In this document: one piece after another, positions 26,087 to 39,135 of the stretch
How the letters are laid out: every line of letters begins with the position of its first letter
Numbering within the stretch: the first letter of the stretch is position 1
The notes under the pieces: generated by a model
Database searches by the model: none
Told to the model about the DNA's origin: nothing
The model's input: the letters and a program-made list of their open reading frames with translations, nothing else
Position numbers and translations under genes: made by a program
DNA from: Alphaproteobacteria bacterium
Lineage (GTDB): Bacteria > Pseudomonadota > Alphaproteobacteria > JAEULC01
Assembly (NCBI GenBank): GCA_020846275.1
Contig: JADLEG010000105.1
Span: 1 to 39,135, forward strand
Direction of reading: 5' to 3'
Length of the DNA stretch: 39,135 nt

Positions 26087-27091
26087 CTAGACCAGTCCGC
26101 CGTAGACCAGCACGCCCGCCACCAGCGCCACGTAGCCCAGCGACAACGGCAGGAACACCTTCCAGCCGAGCCGCATCAGCTGGTCGTAGCGGTAGCGCGG
26201 CAGGGTCGCGCGCGCCCACAGGAAGAAGAACAGGCCGAAGCAGGTCTTGGCGAAGAACCAGATCGGCCCGGGAACCCAGTTGAGCGGCGCGATGTCGAAC
26301 GGCGGCAGCCAGCCGCCCAGGAACAGGATCGCGGTCATCGCGCTGATCAGGATCATGTTGGCATATTCGCCGAGGTAGAACAGCGCGAAGGTCATCGACG
26401 AATATTCGACGAAGTAGCCCGCCACCAGCTCGGACTCGCCCTCCACCAGGTCGAACGGCGTGCGGTTGGTCTCCGCCAGGCCTGAGATGAAGAACAGGAT
26501 GAACATCGGGAACAGCGGGATGAAGAACCACAGATGCCGCTGCGCCTCGACGATCTTGGAGATGTTCATCGAACCGGCGCACAGCAGCACGGTCACGATG
26601 ACGAAGCCGATCGAGACCTCGTAGGACACCATCTGCGCCGCCGAGCGCAGCGCACCGAGGAAGGCGTACTTGGAATTGCTGGCCCAGCCCGCCACGACGA
26701 TGCCGTAGACGCCGAGCGAGGAGATCGCGAACAGATAGAGGATGCCGACATTGATGTCGGCGATCACCATGCCCTGGCCGAACGGGATCACCGCCCAGGC
26801 GATCAGGCTCAGGATGAAGGTCAGCATCGGCGCGGCGACGAACAGGATGCGGTTGGCGCCCGAGGGGATCACCGTCTCCTTGGTCAGGAGCTTGAGGCCG
26901 TCGGCGATCGGCTGGAACAGGCCGAACGGCCCCACGACGTTCGGCCCCATGCGGAGCTGCATGGCCGCCAGCACCTTGCGCTCGGCCAAGGTCAGGTAGG
27001 CGACGCAGCCCAAAAGGATGCCCACCACGACGGCGATCTGCACGACGATGATGATCGTCGGCAACGCGTAGGTGCTGAAGAAGCTAGCCAT
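26087..27091 (-). CDS. nuoH: NADH-quinone oxidoreductase subunit H
   Basis: A 334-residue membrane subunit of complex I that forms much of the quinone-binding cavity at the junction with the peripheral arm. It has about eight helices. Conserved stretches are [53 protein letters not shown] and [20 protein letters not shown], the loop next to the quinone site. The ATG at 27091 is chosen ([11 protein letters not shown]); it overlaps the end of nuoG by eight bases. An upstream start at 27118 would overlap nuoG more. Confidence 0.96.
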   Translation of the reverse strand: MASFFSTYALPTIIIVVQIAVVVGILLGCVAYLTLAERKVLAAMQLRMGPNVVGPFGLFQPIADGLKLLTKETVIPSGANRILFVAAPMLTFILSLIAWAVIPFGQGMVIADINVGILYLFAISSLGVYGIVVAGWASNSKYAFLGALRSAAQMVSYEVSIGFVIVTVLLCAGSMNISKIVEAQRHLWFFIPLFPMFILFFISGLAETNRTPFDLVEGESELVAGYFVEYSSMTFALFYLGEYANMILISAMTAILFLGGWLPPFDIAPLNWVPGPIWFFAKTCFGLFFFLWARATLPRYRYDQLMRLGWKVFLPLSLGYVALVAGVLVYGGLV

Positions 27092-29159
27092 GGGTGCCAG
27101 TCCCCCGATCGGCGCCAAGGGGGGCGCTGCCGTTGAGGAACGCCTCGGTGCATTCGGCCATCGTCGTCGAGGCGCGGCTGATCGGATCGGTCATGTAGAA
27201 ATTCGCGATCGGATAGGCGAAGGCGCCCGAGCCGGGGGCGCCGGCCGCGCCGTTGAACGCCGCGAGCGAAGCCGGCTCCACGCCGCCGATATGGGCGAAG
27301 CTGGGATGTGCCTTCACCATCGCCTGGCGCAGCGCGCCCAGCGTGTCGTAGGGCAAGGTCTTGCCGGCTGCTTCGGAAAGCGCGCGGACGATCTTCCAGT
27401 CCTCGCGCGCCTCGCCCGGCGGGGCCGAGGCCAGCATCGCGAGCTGGGCGCGTCCCTCGAGGTTGACGTAGGTGCCGTTCTTCTCGGTATAGGCGGCACC
27501 CGGCAAGATCAAATCGGCGCGGTGTGCCCCGGCATCGCCGTGATGGCCCTGGTAGATCACGAAGCTCTTGCCGAGCCGCTTCATGTCGATCTCGTCGGCG
27601 CCCAGCAGGTAGACCACGTCGAGCCCGCCGCCCGACGCTGCGTCGAGGACCGCGCCGATGTCGCCGAGCTTGCCCGAAGGCAGGAAGCCCAGGTCCATCG
27701 CGCCGACCCGCGCGGCGGCGGTATGGAGCACGTTGAAGCCGTTCCAGCCCTCGCGCTTCAGGCCCTCGCCGAGCTTGCGCGCCAGGGCGTAGATCGCGGC
27801 ACCGTCCGGACGGGCGAGCGCGCCCATGCCCAGGATCAGCATCGGCGCCTTGGCATCCTTGAGCACCTGGGCGAAGGGATGCGTGCCGGCGGCGATCTCC
27901 ACGAGCGCCTTCGGCCCGTCGCCCAGCATCTCGACGGGGAAGGTCAGGTTCAAGGCCGGGCCGATCGCCGCGATCTTGAACCCGCCCATCAGGTGGCGCT
28001 TGCGCAGCCGCGTGTTGACCAGCGCCGCTTCCCAGCGCGGGTTGGTCCCCACCAGCAGGCAGGCATCCGCCCGCTCGATTCCGGCGATGGTGGTGTTGAA
28101 CAGGTAGTCCGCGCGCGACGACGCGGGCAGCTTCGCGCCGTCCTGCCGGCATTCCAGATTGCCCACGCCGAGCGAGGCCATCAGCCCTTTGAGCGCGAAC
28201 ATCGACTCGGCGTCGCACAGGTCGCCGGCGACCGCCGCGATCCGCTCGGGCCGCGCCGCCTTCAGCCGCTCGGCCGCCGCGCCCAGGGCCTCGCGCCAAG
28301 TGACGGGCACCAGCTTTCCGTCGCGGTGCAGATAGGGCCGGTCGAGCCGCTGGCGCCGCAGCCCGTCGCAGGCATAGCGCGACTTGTCGGAAATCCACTC
28401 CTCGTTGACGTCCTCGTTGAGCCGGGGCAGGACGCGCATCACCTCCCGCCCGCGCGTGTCGACGCGGACGTTGCTGCCCACCGCGTCCATCACGTCGACG
28501 CTCTCGGTCTTGCGCAATTCCCAGGGCCGCGCGTTGAAGGCGTAGGGCTTGGAGGTCAAGGCGCCCACCGGGCACAGGTCGATCACGTTGGCCGACACCT
28601 CGGACGCCAGCGCCTTCTCCAGGTAGGTCGTGATCTCCATGTGCTCGCCGCGGCCCAGCGCGCCCAGCTCCTCCACCCCCGCGACCTCGGTCGCGAAGCG
28701 CACGCAGCGCGTGCAGTGGATGCAGCGGGTCATGATGGTCTTGACCAGCGGCCCCATGTACTTGTCGCGCACCGCGCGCTTGTTCTCCTCGTAGCGCCCG
28801 TGGTCCATGCCATAGGCCATGGCCTGGTCCTGCAGGTCGCACTCGCCGCCCTGGTCGCAGATCGGGCAGTCCAGCGGATGGTTGAGGAGCAGGAACTCCA
28901 TCACGCCGCGGCGCGCCTTCTGCACCATCGGCGTGTTGGTCTTGATCACCATGCCTTCCATCACCGGCATGGCGCAGCTCGCGATCGGCTTCGGCGCCTT
29001 CTCCTGCTCGACCAGGCACATGCGGCAGTTGCCGGCGATCGACAGGCGCTCGTGGTAGCAGAAGCGCGGAATCTCGATGCCCGCGCGCTCGCAGGCCTGC
29101 AGCACGGTCAGGCCCGGCTCGACCTCGACCGGGATTCCGTCGATCGTCAGCTTAGGCAT
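27084..29159 (-). CDS. nuoG: NADH-quinone oxidoreductase subunit G
   Basis: A 691-residue peripheral-arm subunit of complex I. The N-terminal ferredoxin domain binds a 2Fe-2S cluster (C34, C45, C48, C62). [14 protein letters not shown] gives the His/Cys3 ligands of N5 (H94, C98, C101, C107), and CIHCTRC with a later Cys in DLCPVGALT binds N4 (C146, C149, C152, C196). The rest is a molybdopterin-oxidoreductase-like domain without cofactor. The length is normal for alphaproteobacteria. The nuoF-nuoG gap holds a repeat, and nuoH overlaps its end. Confidence 0.96.
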   Translation of the reverse strand: MPKLTIDGIPVEVEPGLTVLQACERAGIEIPRFCYHERLSIAGNCRMCLVEQEKAPKPIASCAMPVMEGMVIKTNTPMVQKARRGVMEFLLLNHPLDCPICDQGGECDLQDQAMAYGMDHGRYEENKRAVRDKYMGPLVKTIMTRCIHCTRCVRFATEVAGVEELGALGRGEHMEITTYLEKALASEVSANVIDLCPVGALTSKPYAFNARPWELRKTESVDVMDAVGSNVRVDTRGREVMRVLPRLNEDVNEEWISDKSRYACDGLRRQRLDRPYLHRDGKLVPVTWREALGAAAERLKAARPERIAAVAGDLCDAESMFALKGLMASLGVGNLECRQDGAKLPASSRADYLFNTTIAGIERADACLLVGTNPRWEAALVNTRLRKRHLMGGFKIAAIGPALNLTFPVEMLGDGPKALVEIAAGTHPFAQVLKDAKAPMLILGMGALARPDGAAIYALARKLGEGLKREGWNGFNVLHTAAARVGAMDLGFLPSGKLGDIGAVLDAASGGGLDVVYLLGADEIDMKRLGKSFVIYQGHHGDAGAHRADLILPGAAYTEKNGTYVNLEGRAQLAMLASAPPGEAREDWKIVRALSEAAGKTLPYDTLGALRQAMVKAHPSFAHIGGVEPASLAAFNGAAGAPGSGAFAYPIANFYMTDPISRASTTMAECTEAFLNGSAPLGADRGTGTHG

Positions 29160-29180
29160 GGATCGTTCCCGTTCCGCACG

Positions 29181-29299
29181 CTTCCCTCACCCGGCTCGCT
29201 GACGCTCGCCACCCTCTCCCGACGGGAGAGGGTCGGGCGCCGCGCCCTCCCCTCGGAAGAGGGAGGGGCCCGTCGCGCAGCGATGGGAGGGTAAGGGAA
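29181..29299. repeat. Palindromic repeat between nuoF and nuoG
   Basis: Outer arms CTTCCCTCACCC (29181-29192) and GGGTAAGGGAA (29289-29299) flank a perfect 10-bp hairpin, ACCCTCTCCC (29211-29220) with GGGAGAGGGT (29224-29233), and a second C-tract/G-tract hairpin around CTCGGAAGAG. The outer sequence also occurs at 34560-34620. It fills the 153-bp gap and encodes no protein. Confidence 0.85.
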
Positions 29300-29312
29300 A
29301 CCGCGATGCACA

Positions 29313-30608
29313 TCATTCCGCCGCCTGGCGCTGCGCGCGGCTGCGCCGCTCGGCGATCCGCTGCTCCATCTCCGGGCGGAAATGGCGGATCAGTCCCTGG
29401 ATCGGCCAGGCCGCCGCGTCGCCCAGCGCGCAGATCGTGTGTCCGTCGATCTGGGTGGTCACTTCCTGCAGCATGTCGATCTCGGCGATCTCGGCGTCGC
29501 CGCGCACCATGCGCTCCATCACGCGCCACATCCAGCCCGTGCCCTCGCGGCAGGGCGTGCACTGGCCGCAGCTCTCGTGCATGTAGAATTTCGACAGCCT
29601 GGCGATCGCGCGCACGATGTCGGTCGACTTGTCCATCACGATGACGGCGGCGGTGCCCAGGCCCGAGCGCACGGCGCGGCAGGAATCGAAATCCATCAGC
29701 AGCGTGTCGCAAACCGACTTGGGGACCACCGGCACGGACGAGCCGCCGGGGATGCAGGCGTAGATGTTGTCCCAGCCCCCGCGCACCCCGCCGGCGTGGC
29801 GCTCGATCAGTTCCTTCAGCGGGATGCCCATCTCCTCTTCCACGTTGCACGGCTTGTTCACGTGGCCGGAGATGCAGAAGACCTTGGTGCCGGTGTTGTT
29901 GGGCCGGCCGATCCCGGCGAACCAGGCGGGACCGCGCCGCAGGATGGTCGGCGCGACCGCGATCGTCTCGACGTTGTTGACCGTGGTCGGACAGCCGTAG
30001 AGGCCCGAGCCGGCGGGAAACGGCGGCTTCAGGCGTGGCTGGCCCTTCTTGCCCTCCAGGCTCTCGAGCAGCGCCGTCTCCTCGCCGCAGATATAGGCCC
30101 CGGCGCCGCGATGGACGTAGAGATCGAAGTCCCAGCCCGAGCCGCAGGCGTTCTTGCCGATCAGCCCGGCCTCGTAGGCCTCGTCGATCGCGACCTGCAG
30201 GTTCTCGGCCTCGCGCGCGAACTCGCCGCGGATGTAGATGTAGCAGGCGTTGGCGCCCATTGCGAAGCTGGCGACCAGGCATCCCTCGACCAGCTTGTGC
30301 GGGTCGTGGCGCATGATGTCGCGGTCCTTGCAGGTGCCGGGTTCGCCCTCGTCGGCGTTGACCACCAGGTAGTGCGGCCGGCCGTCGGACTTCTTCGGCA
30401 TGAAGGACCACTTGAGGCCCGCGCCGAACCCCGCCCCGCCGCGCCCGCGCAGACCCGAATCCTTCATCTGCTGGATGATCGTGTCGCGGCCGCGCTCCAG
30501 CAGCGCCTTGGTGCCGTCCCAGTCGCCGCGCGCCCTCGCCCCCTTCAGCCGGAAGTCGTGCAGGCCGTAGAGATTGGTGAAGATGCGGTCCTTGTCCTGG
30601 AGCGCCAT
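29313..30608 (-). CDS. nuoF: NADH-quinone oxidoreductase subunit F
   Basis: A 431-residue flavoprotein subunit that oxidises NADH and passes electrons from FMN to the iron-sulfur chain. [16 protein letters not shown] (52-67) is the FMN/NADH glycine-rich loop, and [14 protein letters not shown] (84-97) and [19 protein letters not shown] contribute to nucleotide and flavin binding. The 4Fe-4S cluster N3 uses C347, C350 and C353 in [12 protein letters not shown] plus C393 in HTICALGD. The ATG at 30608 overlaps the nuoE TAA by one base. A longer frame upstream only crosses nuoE. Confidence 0.97.
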   Translation of the reverse strand: MALQDKDRIFTNLYGLHDFRLKGARARGDWDGTKALLERGRDTIIQQMKDSGLRGRGGAGFGAGLKWSFMPKKSDGRPHYLVVNADEGEPGTCKDRDIMRHDPHKLVEGCLVASFAMGANACYIYIRGEFAREAENLQVAIDEAYEAGLIGKNACGSGWDFDLYVHRGAGAYICGEETALLESLEGKKGQPRLKPPFPAGSGLYGCPTTVNNVETIAVAPTILRRGPAWFAGIGRPNNTGTKVFCISGHVNKPCNVEEEMGIPLKELIERHAGGVRGGWDNIYACIPGGSSVPVVPKSVCDTLLMDFDSCRAVRSGLGTAAVIVMDKSTDIVRAIARLSKFYMHESCGQCTPCREGTGWMWRVMERMVRGDAEIAEIDMLQEVTTQIDGHTICALGDAAAWPIQGLIRHFRPEMEQRIAERRSRAQRQAAE

Positions 30609-31207
30609 TACGGCTTCTCCGCGAAGCTGAGCGTGGTGAGGGTCGTAGGCCCGCCCTGCGGCTCCGAGGTCTTGCGCCCGCCCTGCGGACCGGGCGCGGG
30701 CTTGGCGCCCGACTTCAGCGCCTCGATCACCTTGGTCGTGCTGGCGGCGTCGAGGTCCTCGTAGTAGTCGTCGCCGATCTGCATCATCGGCGCGTTGACG
30801 CAGGCGCCCAGGCACTCGACCTCCTTGAGGCCGAACTTGCCGTCCTTGGTCACCTCGCCGCACTTGATGCCCAGCGCCTTCTCGCAGGCCTGGACCACCG
30901 CGTCCGAGCCGCGCAGCCAGCACGGCGTGGTGGTGCAGACCTGCACCTGGGTGCGGCCGGCGGGCGCCAGGTTGTACATGGTGTAGAAGCTGGCGACCTC
31001 GTGCACGCGGATCGGCGCCATGCCGAGCAGCCCGGCGATATATTCCAGCGCGGCCTGGGGCAGCCAGTTGTCGTTCTGCTTCTGCGCGATGGTCAGCAGC
31101 GGCATCACCGCGCTGGCCTGCCGCCCGGGCGGGTACTTGGCGATGATCTTCTTCGCCTCGGCCAGGTTGGCGGCGGTGAATTCGAACTTGGCTTGGGCTG
31201 GGCTCAT
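30608..31207 (-). CDS. nuoE: NADH-quinone oxidoreductase subunit E
   Basis: A 199-residue thioredoxin-like 2Fe-2S subunit (cluster N1a) of the NADH dehydrogenase module. The ligands are C91 and C96 in [10 protein letters not shown] and C132 and C136 in [32 protein letters not shown] before the first pair is the family signature. After about residue 165 the protein ends in a Pro/Gly-rich tail ([10 protein letters not shown] and following) that is probably disordered. Its start overlaps the nuoD stop (ATGA) and its stop overlaps the nuoF start. Confidence 0.96.
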   Translation of the reverse strand: MSPAQAKFEFTAANLAEAKKIIAKYPPGRQASAVMPLLTIAQKQNDNWLPQAALEYIAGLLGMAPIRVHEVASFYTMYNLAPAGRTQVQVCTTTPCWLRGSDAVVQACEKALGIKCGEVTKDGKFGLKEVECLGACVNAPMMQIGDDYYEDLDAASTTKVIEALKSGAKPAPGPQGGRKTSEPQGGPTTLTTLSFAEKP

Positions 31208-32382
31208 CGGTCGATCTCGCCGAACACGACGTCCATCGAGCCGATGACGGCGACGGCATCCGCCAGCATGTGGCCCTTGGACACGAAATCGATCGCCGCG
31301 AGATGCGCGAATCCGGGCGCGCGGATCTTGCAGCGATAGGGTTTGTTGGTGCCGTTGGCGACCAGGTAGACGCCGAACTCGCCCTTCGGCGCCTCGACCG
31401 CCGCGTAGGTCTCGCCGGCCGGCACGTGGAAGCCTTCGGTATAGAGCTTGAAATGATGGATCAGCGCCTCCATCGAGCGCTTCATGTCGCCGCGCTTGGG
31501 CGGCGACACCTTGCGGTCCTCGGTCATCACCGGCCCGTCCGGCATCTTCTCGCAGGCCTGGCGCATGATGCGCACGGACTGGCGCATCTCCTCGATGCGG
31601 CAGAGGTAGCGCGCGTAGCAGTCGCCGGTCTTGCCCACCGGGATGTCGAAGTCGAAATCGGCATAGGAGTCGTAGGGCTGCTGCTTGCGCAGGTCCCAGG
31701 CGACGCCGGAGGCGCGCAGCATCGGCCCGGAGAAGCCCCAGTCCAGCGCGTCGGCCTCGTTGACCACGCCGATGTCGACCGTGCGCTGCTTGAAGATGCG
31801 GTTCTCGGTCAGCAAGGTCTCGAGGTCGTCGACCATCTTCAACAGGCGGTCGCAGTAGCGGTGGATGTCGTCGATCAGCCCGGCCGGCAGGTCCTGGTGC
31901 ACCCCGCCGGTGCGGAAATAGGCGGCGTGCAGCCGCGCGCCCGAGGCGCGCTCGTAGAACTCCATCATCACCTCGCGCTCCTCGAAGCCCCAGAGCGCCG
32001 GGGTGATCGCGCCGATGTCGATCGCGAAGGTGGTGATGTTGAGCAGATGGTTGAGCAACCGGCCGATCTCGCAATAAAGCACGCGGATGTACTGGCCGCG
32101 CGGCGGCACCGTCAGCCCCAGCAGCTTCTCGGTCGCGAGCACGAAGGCGTGCTCCTGGTTCATCGGCGCGACGTAGTCCAGGCGGTCGAAATACGGCATC
32201 GCCTGCAGGTAGGTCTTGTATTCGATCAGCTTCTCGGTGCCGCGGTGGAGCAGGCCGATATGCGGGTCGGCGCGCTCGACGATCTCGCCGTCCATCTCGA
32301 GCACCAGGCGCAGCACGCCGTGGGCCGCGGGATGCTGCGGCCCGAAATTCATCGTCAGGTTCTTGATCTGCTGCTCGGCCAT
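31204..32382 (-). CDS. nuoD: NADH-quinone oxidoreductase subunit D
   Basis: A 392-residue 49-kDa-type subunit related to the large subunit of NiFe hydrogenases; with NuoB it forms the quinone-reduction site. [20 protein letters not shown] near the N-terminus contains the conserved His that contacts quinone. [16 protein letters not shown] and the C-terminal DVVFGEIDR ending are family hallmarks. The length matches a separate NuoD, not the NuoCD fusion found in enterobacteria. It overlaps nuoC by one base and nuoE by four. Confidence 0.97.
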   Translation of the reverse strand: MAEQQIKNLTMNFGPQHPAAHGVLRLVLEMDGEIVERADPHIGLLHRGTEKLIEYKTYLQAMPYFDRLDYVAPMNQEHAFVLATEKLLGLTVPPRGQYIRVLYCEIGRLLNHLLNITTFAIDIGAITPALWGFEEREVMMEFYERASGARLHAAYFRTGGVHQDLPAGLIDDIHRYCDRLLKMVDDLETLLTENRIFKQRTVDIGVVNEADALDWGFSGPMLRASGVAWDLRKQQPYDSYADFDFDIPVGKTGDCYARYLCRIEEMRQSVRIMRQACEKMPDGPVMTEDRKVSPPKRGDMKRSMEALIHHFKLYTEGFHVPAGETYAAVEAPKGEFGVYLVANGTNKPYRCKIRAPGFAHLAAIDFVSKGHMLADAVAVIGSMDVVFGEIDR

Positions 32383-33029
32383 CAGGCGGCCCCTCCGGGC
32401 TTGGCTGGGCCTGGCGGCGCGGCCGGCGCCGCCGCCTTTTCGTCGCCCGGCAGGACCTGGCGGGTCATGCCTTCCCAGGGGCTGAGGAAATCGAAGCTGC
32501 GGAAGTCCTGGGTCAGGCGCACCGGCTCGTACACCACCCGCTTCTTCTCGTCGTCGTAGCGCACCTCGACATAGCCGGTCAGCGGGAAGTCCTTGCGCAG
32601 CGGATGGCCCTCGAACCCGTAGTCGGTCAGGATGCGGCGCAGGTCGGGGTGGTCGGCGAACAGGATGCCGTAGAGGTCCCAGGCCTCGCGCTCGAACCAG
32701 TTGGCCGCGTTGAAGACGCCGACGACAGAGGGCACCGGCGTCGCCTCGTCGGTCGCGACCTTCACCCGCAGGCGGCGGTTATGTTCGAGGCTCAGCAGGT
32801 GGTAGACTACCTCGAAGCGCTGGGCGCGCTCGGGATAGTCGGCGCCGCACACGTCCATCACCAGCTTGAACCGGCATCGCGGATCGTCGCGCAGGAAGGT
32901 CATCGCCTCGACGATCCGCGCGCGGTCGACCGTCAGCGTCAATTCGCCGAGGGCGACCGACTGCGCGCGCACGGCGCCCGGCAGCGCGTGGGCGACATGC
33001 TCGCCGAGTTCATTCAGGGTCCCTGTCAT
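32382..33029 (-). CDS. nuoC: NADH-quinone oxidoreductase subunit C
   Basis: A 215-residue 30-kDa-type subunit of the peripheral arm. The signature is [15 protein letters not shown] [20 protein letters not shown] followed by [20 protein letters not shown] and [20 protein letters not shown]. The C-terminus ends in an Ala/Pro-rich tail of low complexity ([16 protein letters not shown]). The ATG at 33029 starts 24 bases after nuoB and the stop overlaps the nuoD start by one base. NuoC and NuoD are separate proteins, as usual in alphaproteobacteria. Confidence 0.96.
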   Translation of the reverse strand: MTGTLNELGEHVAHALPGAVRAQSVALGELTLTVDRARIVEAMTFLRDDPRCRFKLVMDVCGADYPERAQRFEVVYHLLSLEHNRRLRVKVATDEATPVPSVVGVFNAANWFEREAWDLYGILFADHPDLRRILTDYGFEGHPLRKDFPLTGYVEVRYDDEKKRVVYEPVRLTQDFRSFDFLSPWEGMTRQVLPGDEKAAAPAAPPGPAKPGGAA

Positions 33030-33053
33030 CGCCGCTTCCGTCCCGGTCCCTGG

Positions 33054-33611
33054 TCAGCGCGCGATGCTGCCGGTGCGGCGGATCTTCTTCTGCAACTGCA
33101 GGATGCCGTAGACCAGTGCCTCGGCCGTCGGCGGGCAGCCCGGCACGTAGATGTCCACCGGGACGACGCGGTCGCAGCCCCGCACGACCGCGTAGGAATA
33201 GTGGTAGTAGCCGCCGCCGTTGGCGCACGAGCCCATCGAGATTACCCAGCGCGGCTCGGCCATCTGGTCGTAGACTTTGCGCAGCGCGGGCGCCATCTTG
33301 TTGGTCAGCGTGCCGGCGACGATCATCACGTCGGACTGGCGCGGGCTGCCGCGCGGCACCACGCCGAAGCGGTCGAGGTCGTAGCGGCTCATATAGGCGT
33401 GGATCATCTCGACCGCGCAGCAGGCCAGGCCGAAGGTCATCGGCCACAGGCTGCCGGTGCGCGCCCAGTTCACCAGCTTGTCGACCTGGGCGATCACGAA
33501 GCCCTTGTCCTGCAGCTCGTCGACCACGCCCTTCAGCGCGGCGTCCTGCGCCTCGCCCGGGGGCAGCGGTGCCATGCCGCGGTCCATGTCCTGGGGCCGG
33601 ATCACTCCCAT
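33054..33611 (-). CDS. nuoB: NADH-quinone oxidoreductase subunit B
   Basis: A 185-residue subunit that carries the terminal 4Fe-4S cluster N2, which reduces quinone. The ligands are the unusual consecutive pair C64-C65 in [11 protein letters not shown]129 in SMGSCANGG and C159 in [10 protein letters not shown]. The N-terminal 30 residues are variable. The ATG at 33611 overlaps the end of nuoA by ten bases, which is compatible with coupled translation; longer upstream frames only shadow nuoA. Confidence 0.97.
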   Translation of the reverse strand: MGVIRPQDMDRGMAPLPPGEAQDAALKGVVDELQDKGFVIAQVDKLVNWARTGSLWPMTFGLACCAVEMIHAYMSRYDLDRFGVVPRGSPRQSDVMIVAGTLTNKMAPALRKVYDQMAEPRWVISMGSCANGGGYYHYSYAVVRGCDRVVPVDIYVPGCPPTAEALVYGILQLQKKIRRTGSIAR

Positions 33612-33967
33612 TCCAGCGCTCCCTTGCGCCATTCGTAGACGAAGCCGATGGTCAGCACGCCCAGGAACAGCATCATCGACCAGAACCCGTAGATACCGAC
33701 ATCGCCCAGCACGATCGACCAGGGGAACAGGAAGGCGACCTCGAGGTCGAAGATGATGAACAGGATCGACACTAGGTAGAAGCGGACGTCGAACCGGCCG
33801 CGCGCGTCCTCGAAGGACGGAAAGCCGCATTCATAGGCCGACAGCTTTTCCGGATCGGGCCGCTGGCGCCCCGCCACCAGGGACAGCAATACCGCCGCCC
33901 CGGAAACGGCGATTGCGATCCCGAGGAAGATCAGGATCGGCAGGTATTCGCGCAGCATCGCGTCCAT
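33602..33967 (-). CDS. nuoA: NADH-quinone oxidoreductase subunit A
   Basis: A 121-residue three-helix membrane subunit of complex I and first gene of nuo[22 protein letters not shown] is the conserved loop containing the Cys near the quinone site, followed by [20 protein letters not shown]. The ATG at 33967 is chosen; an ATG at 33958 three codons later is equally possible, and neither has a strong Shine-Dalgarno motif. The frame is open further upstream across the presumed promoter, which argues against an earlier start. Confidence 0.95.
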   Translation of the reverse strand: MDAMLREYLPILIFLGIAIAVSGAAVLLSLVAGRQRPDPEKLSAYECGFPSFEDARGRFDVRFYLVSILFIIFDLEVAFLFPWSIVLGDVGIYGFWSMMLFLGVLTIGFVYEWRKGALEWE

Positions 33968-34051
33968 GCGGTCTTGTTCCCTTGACCCGTCGCCAGGGAC
34001 CTGGGGCGGATCATGTTGCGCCGCGGGAATGGCGCCTCTCACCTCGGCCGG

Positions 34052-34057
34052 ACTATA
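34052..34057 (-). promoter_or_regulatory. Possible -10 element of the nuo operon
   Basis: TATAGT on the minus strand, about 85 bases upstream of nuoA, matches the -10 consensus at five positions. The -35 region at normal spacing is T-rich but matches poorly. No other candidate stands out in 33968-34209, which otherwise contains no gene. Confidence 0.35.
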
Positions 34058-34209
34058 GGCCCGGGCCCCGCCGAAGAAAAGTGAATCCGTGGCGATTCCG
34101 GGCCTTACCAAGGGGTGTGGCATTGGCGCGACGCCGTCGGCGAGGCCCGTAGCGACTGCGTCACATGCGCGCGGGCGATGGGCGGAAGGCGGTCGACTGG
34201 CGGGGTGGG

Positions 34210-34286
<77 letters not shown>

Positions 34287-34437
34287 ACTCGCCGCGCCGT
34301 GCCGGGCCACGCGAGACCCGCCGGCGCAAGGGCCGCTTCACCTACTCCTCCGCCTGGGGCAAGTCAAGCACGGGCCCCCGACGGCCCGCTGATTTGCCTT
34401 GTGTTGCCTGGGGTTGTCCCGGGACCCGGCGGAACGA

Positions 34438-34512
34438 TGGTGGGCGATGACGGGATCGAACCGCCGACCCTCTCGGTGTAAACGAGATGCTCTACCGCTG
34501 AGCTAATCGCCC
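34438..34512 (-). tRNA. tRNA-Val(TAC)
   Basis: A 75-nt tRNA including an encoded CCA (34438-34440). The acceptor GGGCGAT pairs with ATCGCCC, the anticodon arm is TCTCG-TTTACAC-CGAGA with anticodon TAC, and the T arm contains GGCGG-TTCGATC-CCGTC. A TATGAT hexamer at 34519-34524, about seven bases before the gene on the minus strand, may be its -10 element. Confidence 0.96.
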
Positions 34513-34559
34513 GCGCCCATCATAGGGGCTGCGCGCGACGACGGCCAGCGATCCGCGCG

Positions 34560-34620
34560 CTTCCCTCACCCGCCTCGCTGCCGCTCGGCCCTTCGTTATC
34601 GCGATGGGAGGGTAAGGAAG
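34560..34620. repeat. Palindromic repeat downstream of hup
   Basis: CTTCCCTCACCC (34560-34571) and GGGTAAGGAAG (34610-34620) form imperfect arms. The right half GCGATGGGAGGGTAAGG is shared with the nuoF-nuoG repeat ending at 29299. It may end the hup transcript, but no U-tract is seen. Confidence 0.75.
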
Positions 34621-34646
34621 ACGTGCCGCGCCGACGACTCGTTCGT

Positions 34647-34931
34647 CTAGTTGACCGAGTCCTTCAGACCCTTCCCCGCCTTGAACTTGGGCTGCTTCGA
34701 CGCCGGGATCTGGATTTTCTCGCCGGTGCGCGGGTTGCGTCCCTCCGACGCCGCGCGCTTCGTCACGACGAAATTTCCGAACCCGACCAGCCGCACCTCG
34801 TCGCCCTTCTTCAGCGCCGCCGACAGGATGCCGCTCGGAACATCGAAGATCGCGTCGACGGCCTTGGTGGCATCGGCCTTGGACAATCCGGCCTGATCGG
34901 CGACGGCGGCGACCAAATCGTTCTTGTTCAC
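34647..34931 (-). CDS. hup: DNA-binding protein HU
   Basis: A 94-residue nucleoid protein that bends DNA as a dimer. The N-terminus NKNDLVAAVADQAGLSKADA, the core GDEVRLVGFGNFVV and the DNA-intercalating arm GRNPRTGEKIQIPAS are diagnostic of HU-beta type proteins. The start is GTG at 34931, with a very strong AGGAGG eight bases upstream. It follows lon on the same strand with 204 bases between and has its own promoter candidate. The lon-hup order is common in proteobacteria. Confidence 0.97.
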   Translation of the reverse strand: MNKNDLVAAVADQAGLSKADATKAVDAIFDVPSGILSAALKKGDEVRLVGFGNFVVTKRAASEGRNPRTGEKIQIPASKQPKFKAGKGLKDSVN

Positions 34932-34998
34932 GGGGGGAACCTCCTTGTGCGGGCGGCGAAAAAATCGCGGGCGGGAAATCCGGGCGAAAGCGGCGCGG

Positions 34999-35028
34999 AG
35001 TCTATGTCTGCCCCGTCGCGGCCGTCAA
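34999..35028 (-). promoter_or_regulatory. Candidate sigma-70 promoter of hup
   Basis: TTGACG (35023-35028) and TAGACT (34999-35004) on the minus strand, 18 bases apart, match the consensus at five and four positions. The expected leader before the hup GTG is about 60 bases. Confidence 0.55.
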
Positions 35029-35135
35029 TGTGCGCAGGCCGCGAAAACCGCTTGAATCCAGGGTTTTTCCACAAGAATCGCATGCGAGCGCCGACCTTCC
35101 GGCCCGCGCCCGCCCCGCGATCGGATTTCGGCCCG

Positions 35136-37553
<2,418 letters not shown>

Positions 37554-37651
37554 GGAACCTCTGCTCTGACGGGGCGTTCTGGACCGCAATTCCCTTCGTC
37601 CAGCCCGGCCCCCGTCCTCAACGGTACATGGGGCTCTTAACTAATTTCTTA

Positions 37652-37679
37652 ACATGGCGATCCCGCCGGGGCAATCAAG
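37652..37679 (-). promoter_or_regulatory. Heat-shock (sigma-32/RpoH) promoter candidate of lon
   Basis: On the minus strand CTTGATT (37673-37679) and CGCCATGT (37652-37659) are 13 bases apart. The E. coli RpoH consensus is CTTGAAA, 13-14 bases, CCCCATnT, so the spacing is exact and 7 of 8 positions of the -10 match. The lon leader would be about 90 bases. Confidence 0.65.
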
Positions 37680-37740
37680 CCCCCTTGCGGCGCATCGCCT
37701 TGGCGTCCTTGCCCTTCTGGCGTTTTGAAGCGGTCCGCCC

Positions 37741-37756
37741 GGCCCCGTTCGGGGCC
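37741..37756. terminator. GC hairpin downstream of clpX
   Basis: GGCCCCG and CGGGGCC pair around TT at 37741-37756, 18 bases beyond the clpX stop on the minus strand. No U-tract follows, so its terminator function is doubtful. Confidence 0.35.
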
Positions 37757-37774
37757 CGCGGGCCGACGGCCCTT

Positions 37775-39034
<1,260 letters not shown>

Positions 39035-39135
39035 GGACGCTGCACCCGGTTAGCGGTTCTTAGGCCGGCATGTTAAGACATCGCCAACCGTCACCACAAC
39101 GCAAAAATCTTGCTAAATCATGAAGGGTGCGTGGC
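39035..39135. other. Region upstream of clpX, cut by the window edge
   Basis: 101 bases without a gene. A T-rich stretch on the minus strand (around 39105-39115) and TTAACAT near 39072-39078 could belong to a clpX promoter, but no hexamer pair is convincing. Confidence 0.4.

Noticed and set aside
34438..34512. tRNA gene as attachment site of an integrated element
   Set aside because: No integrase, no repeated tRNA 3' end and only housekeeping genes lie next to either tRNA.
37637..37652. TTAA pairs upstream of lon resembling a CtrA box
   Set aside because: The spacer is 8 bases, not the 7 required by TTAA-N7-TTAA, and the site overlaps the likely transcription start; it is probably chance in an A/T-rich promoter.

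Overview
The window is a high-GC alphaproteobacterial chromosome segment. The evidence is gene order: rpiB-glyA-nrdR-ribD-ribE-ribH; clpX-lon-hup-tRNA-Val-tRNA-Asp; a complete nuoABCDEFGHIJKLMN operon followed by birA-coaX-rnj-mce-DUF1467; and a MucR/Ros-type regulator. All of these are typical of Rhodospirillales/Rhizobiales-like bacteria. The genus cannot be fixed from sequence alone.

Layout. 1-1907 (minus strand) holds the riboflavin genes ribD, ribE and the start of ribH. 1908-7276 is an accessory stretch that separates ribD from its usual upstream partner nrdR. It holds a lone AAA ATPase gene whose stop codon sits two bases before the ribD start, a second copy of the 5' end of ribD behind that ATPase, a GmrSD-like DUF262/DUF1524 gene interrupted by one in-frame TGA, a 1-Cys peroxiredoxin, a small membrane protein and several intergenic repeats. 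7277-9547 is the rpiB-glyA-nrdR operon. 9951-14381 carries mucR, a membrane methyltransferase, an MFS transporter, two small unknown envelope genes and a purine permease. A probable unannotated small RNA gene with its own promoter and terminator lies at about 14416-14611, followed by tag. 15582-33967 is one long minus-strand block: nuoA-N, then birA, coaX, rnj, mce and a DUF1467 gene. 34210-39034 holds two tRNAs, hup, lon (behind a good heat-shock promoter match) and clpX.

How the genes work together: NuoA-N form respiratory complex I; RibD/E/H make the flavin its FMN subunit needs; CoaX and BirA supply CoA and biotinylated carboxylases; Mce belongs to propionyl-CoA catabolism; RNase J, Lon and ClpX handle RNA and protein turnover.

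The most interesting region is 1711-3348. Two direct copies of a ribD 5' segment, with 91 bp perfectly identical and exactly 1460 bp apart, flank a single ATPase gene. The gene is preceded by a cluster of five GAGTTTA-type heptamers. This looks like a single-gene insertion that supplied ribD with a new 5' end and displaced the old one. Other leads are the sRNA candidate, four ATG codons at exact 14-bp spacing at the birA start, and palindromic repeats inside the nuo operon.
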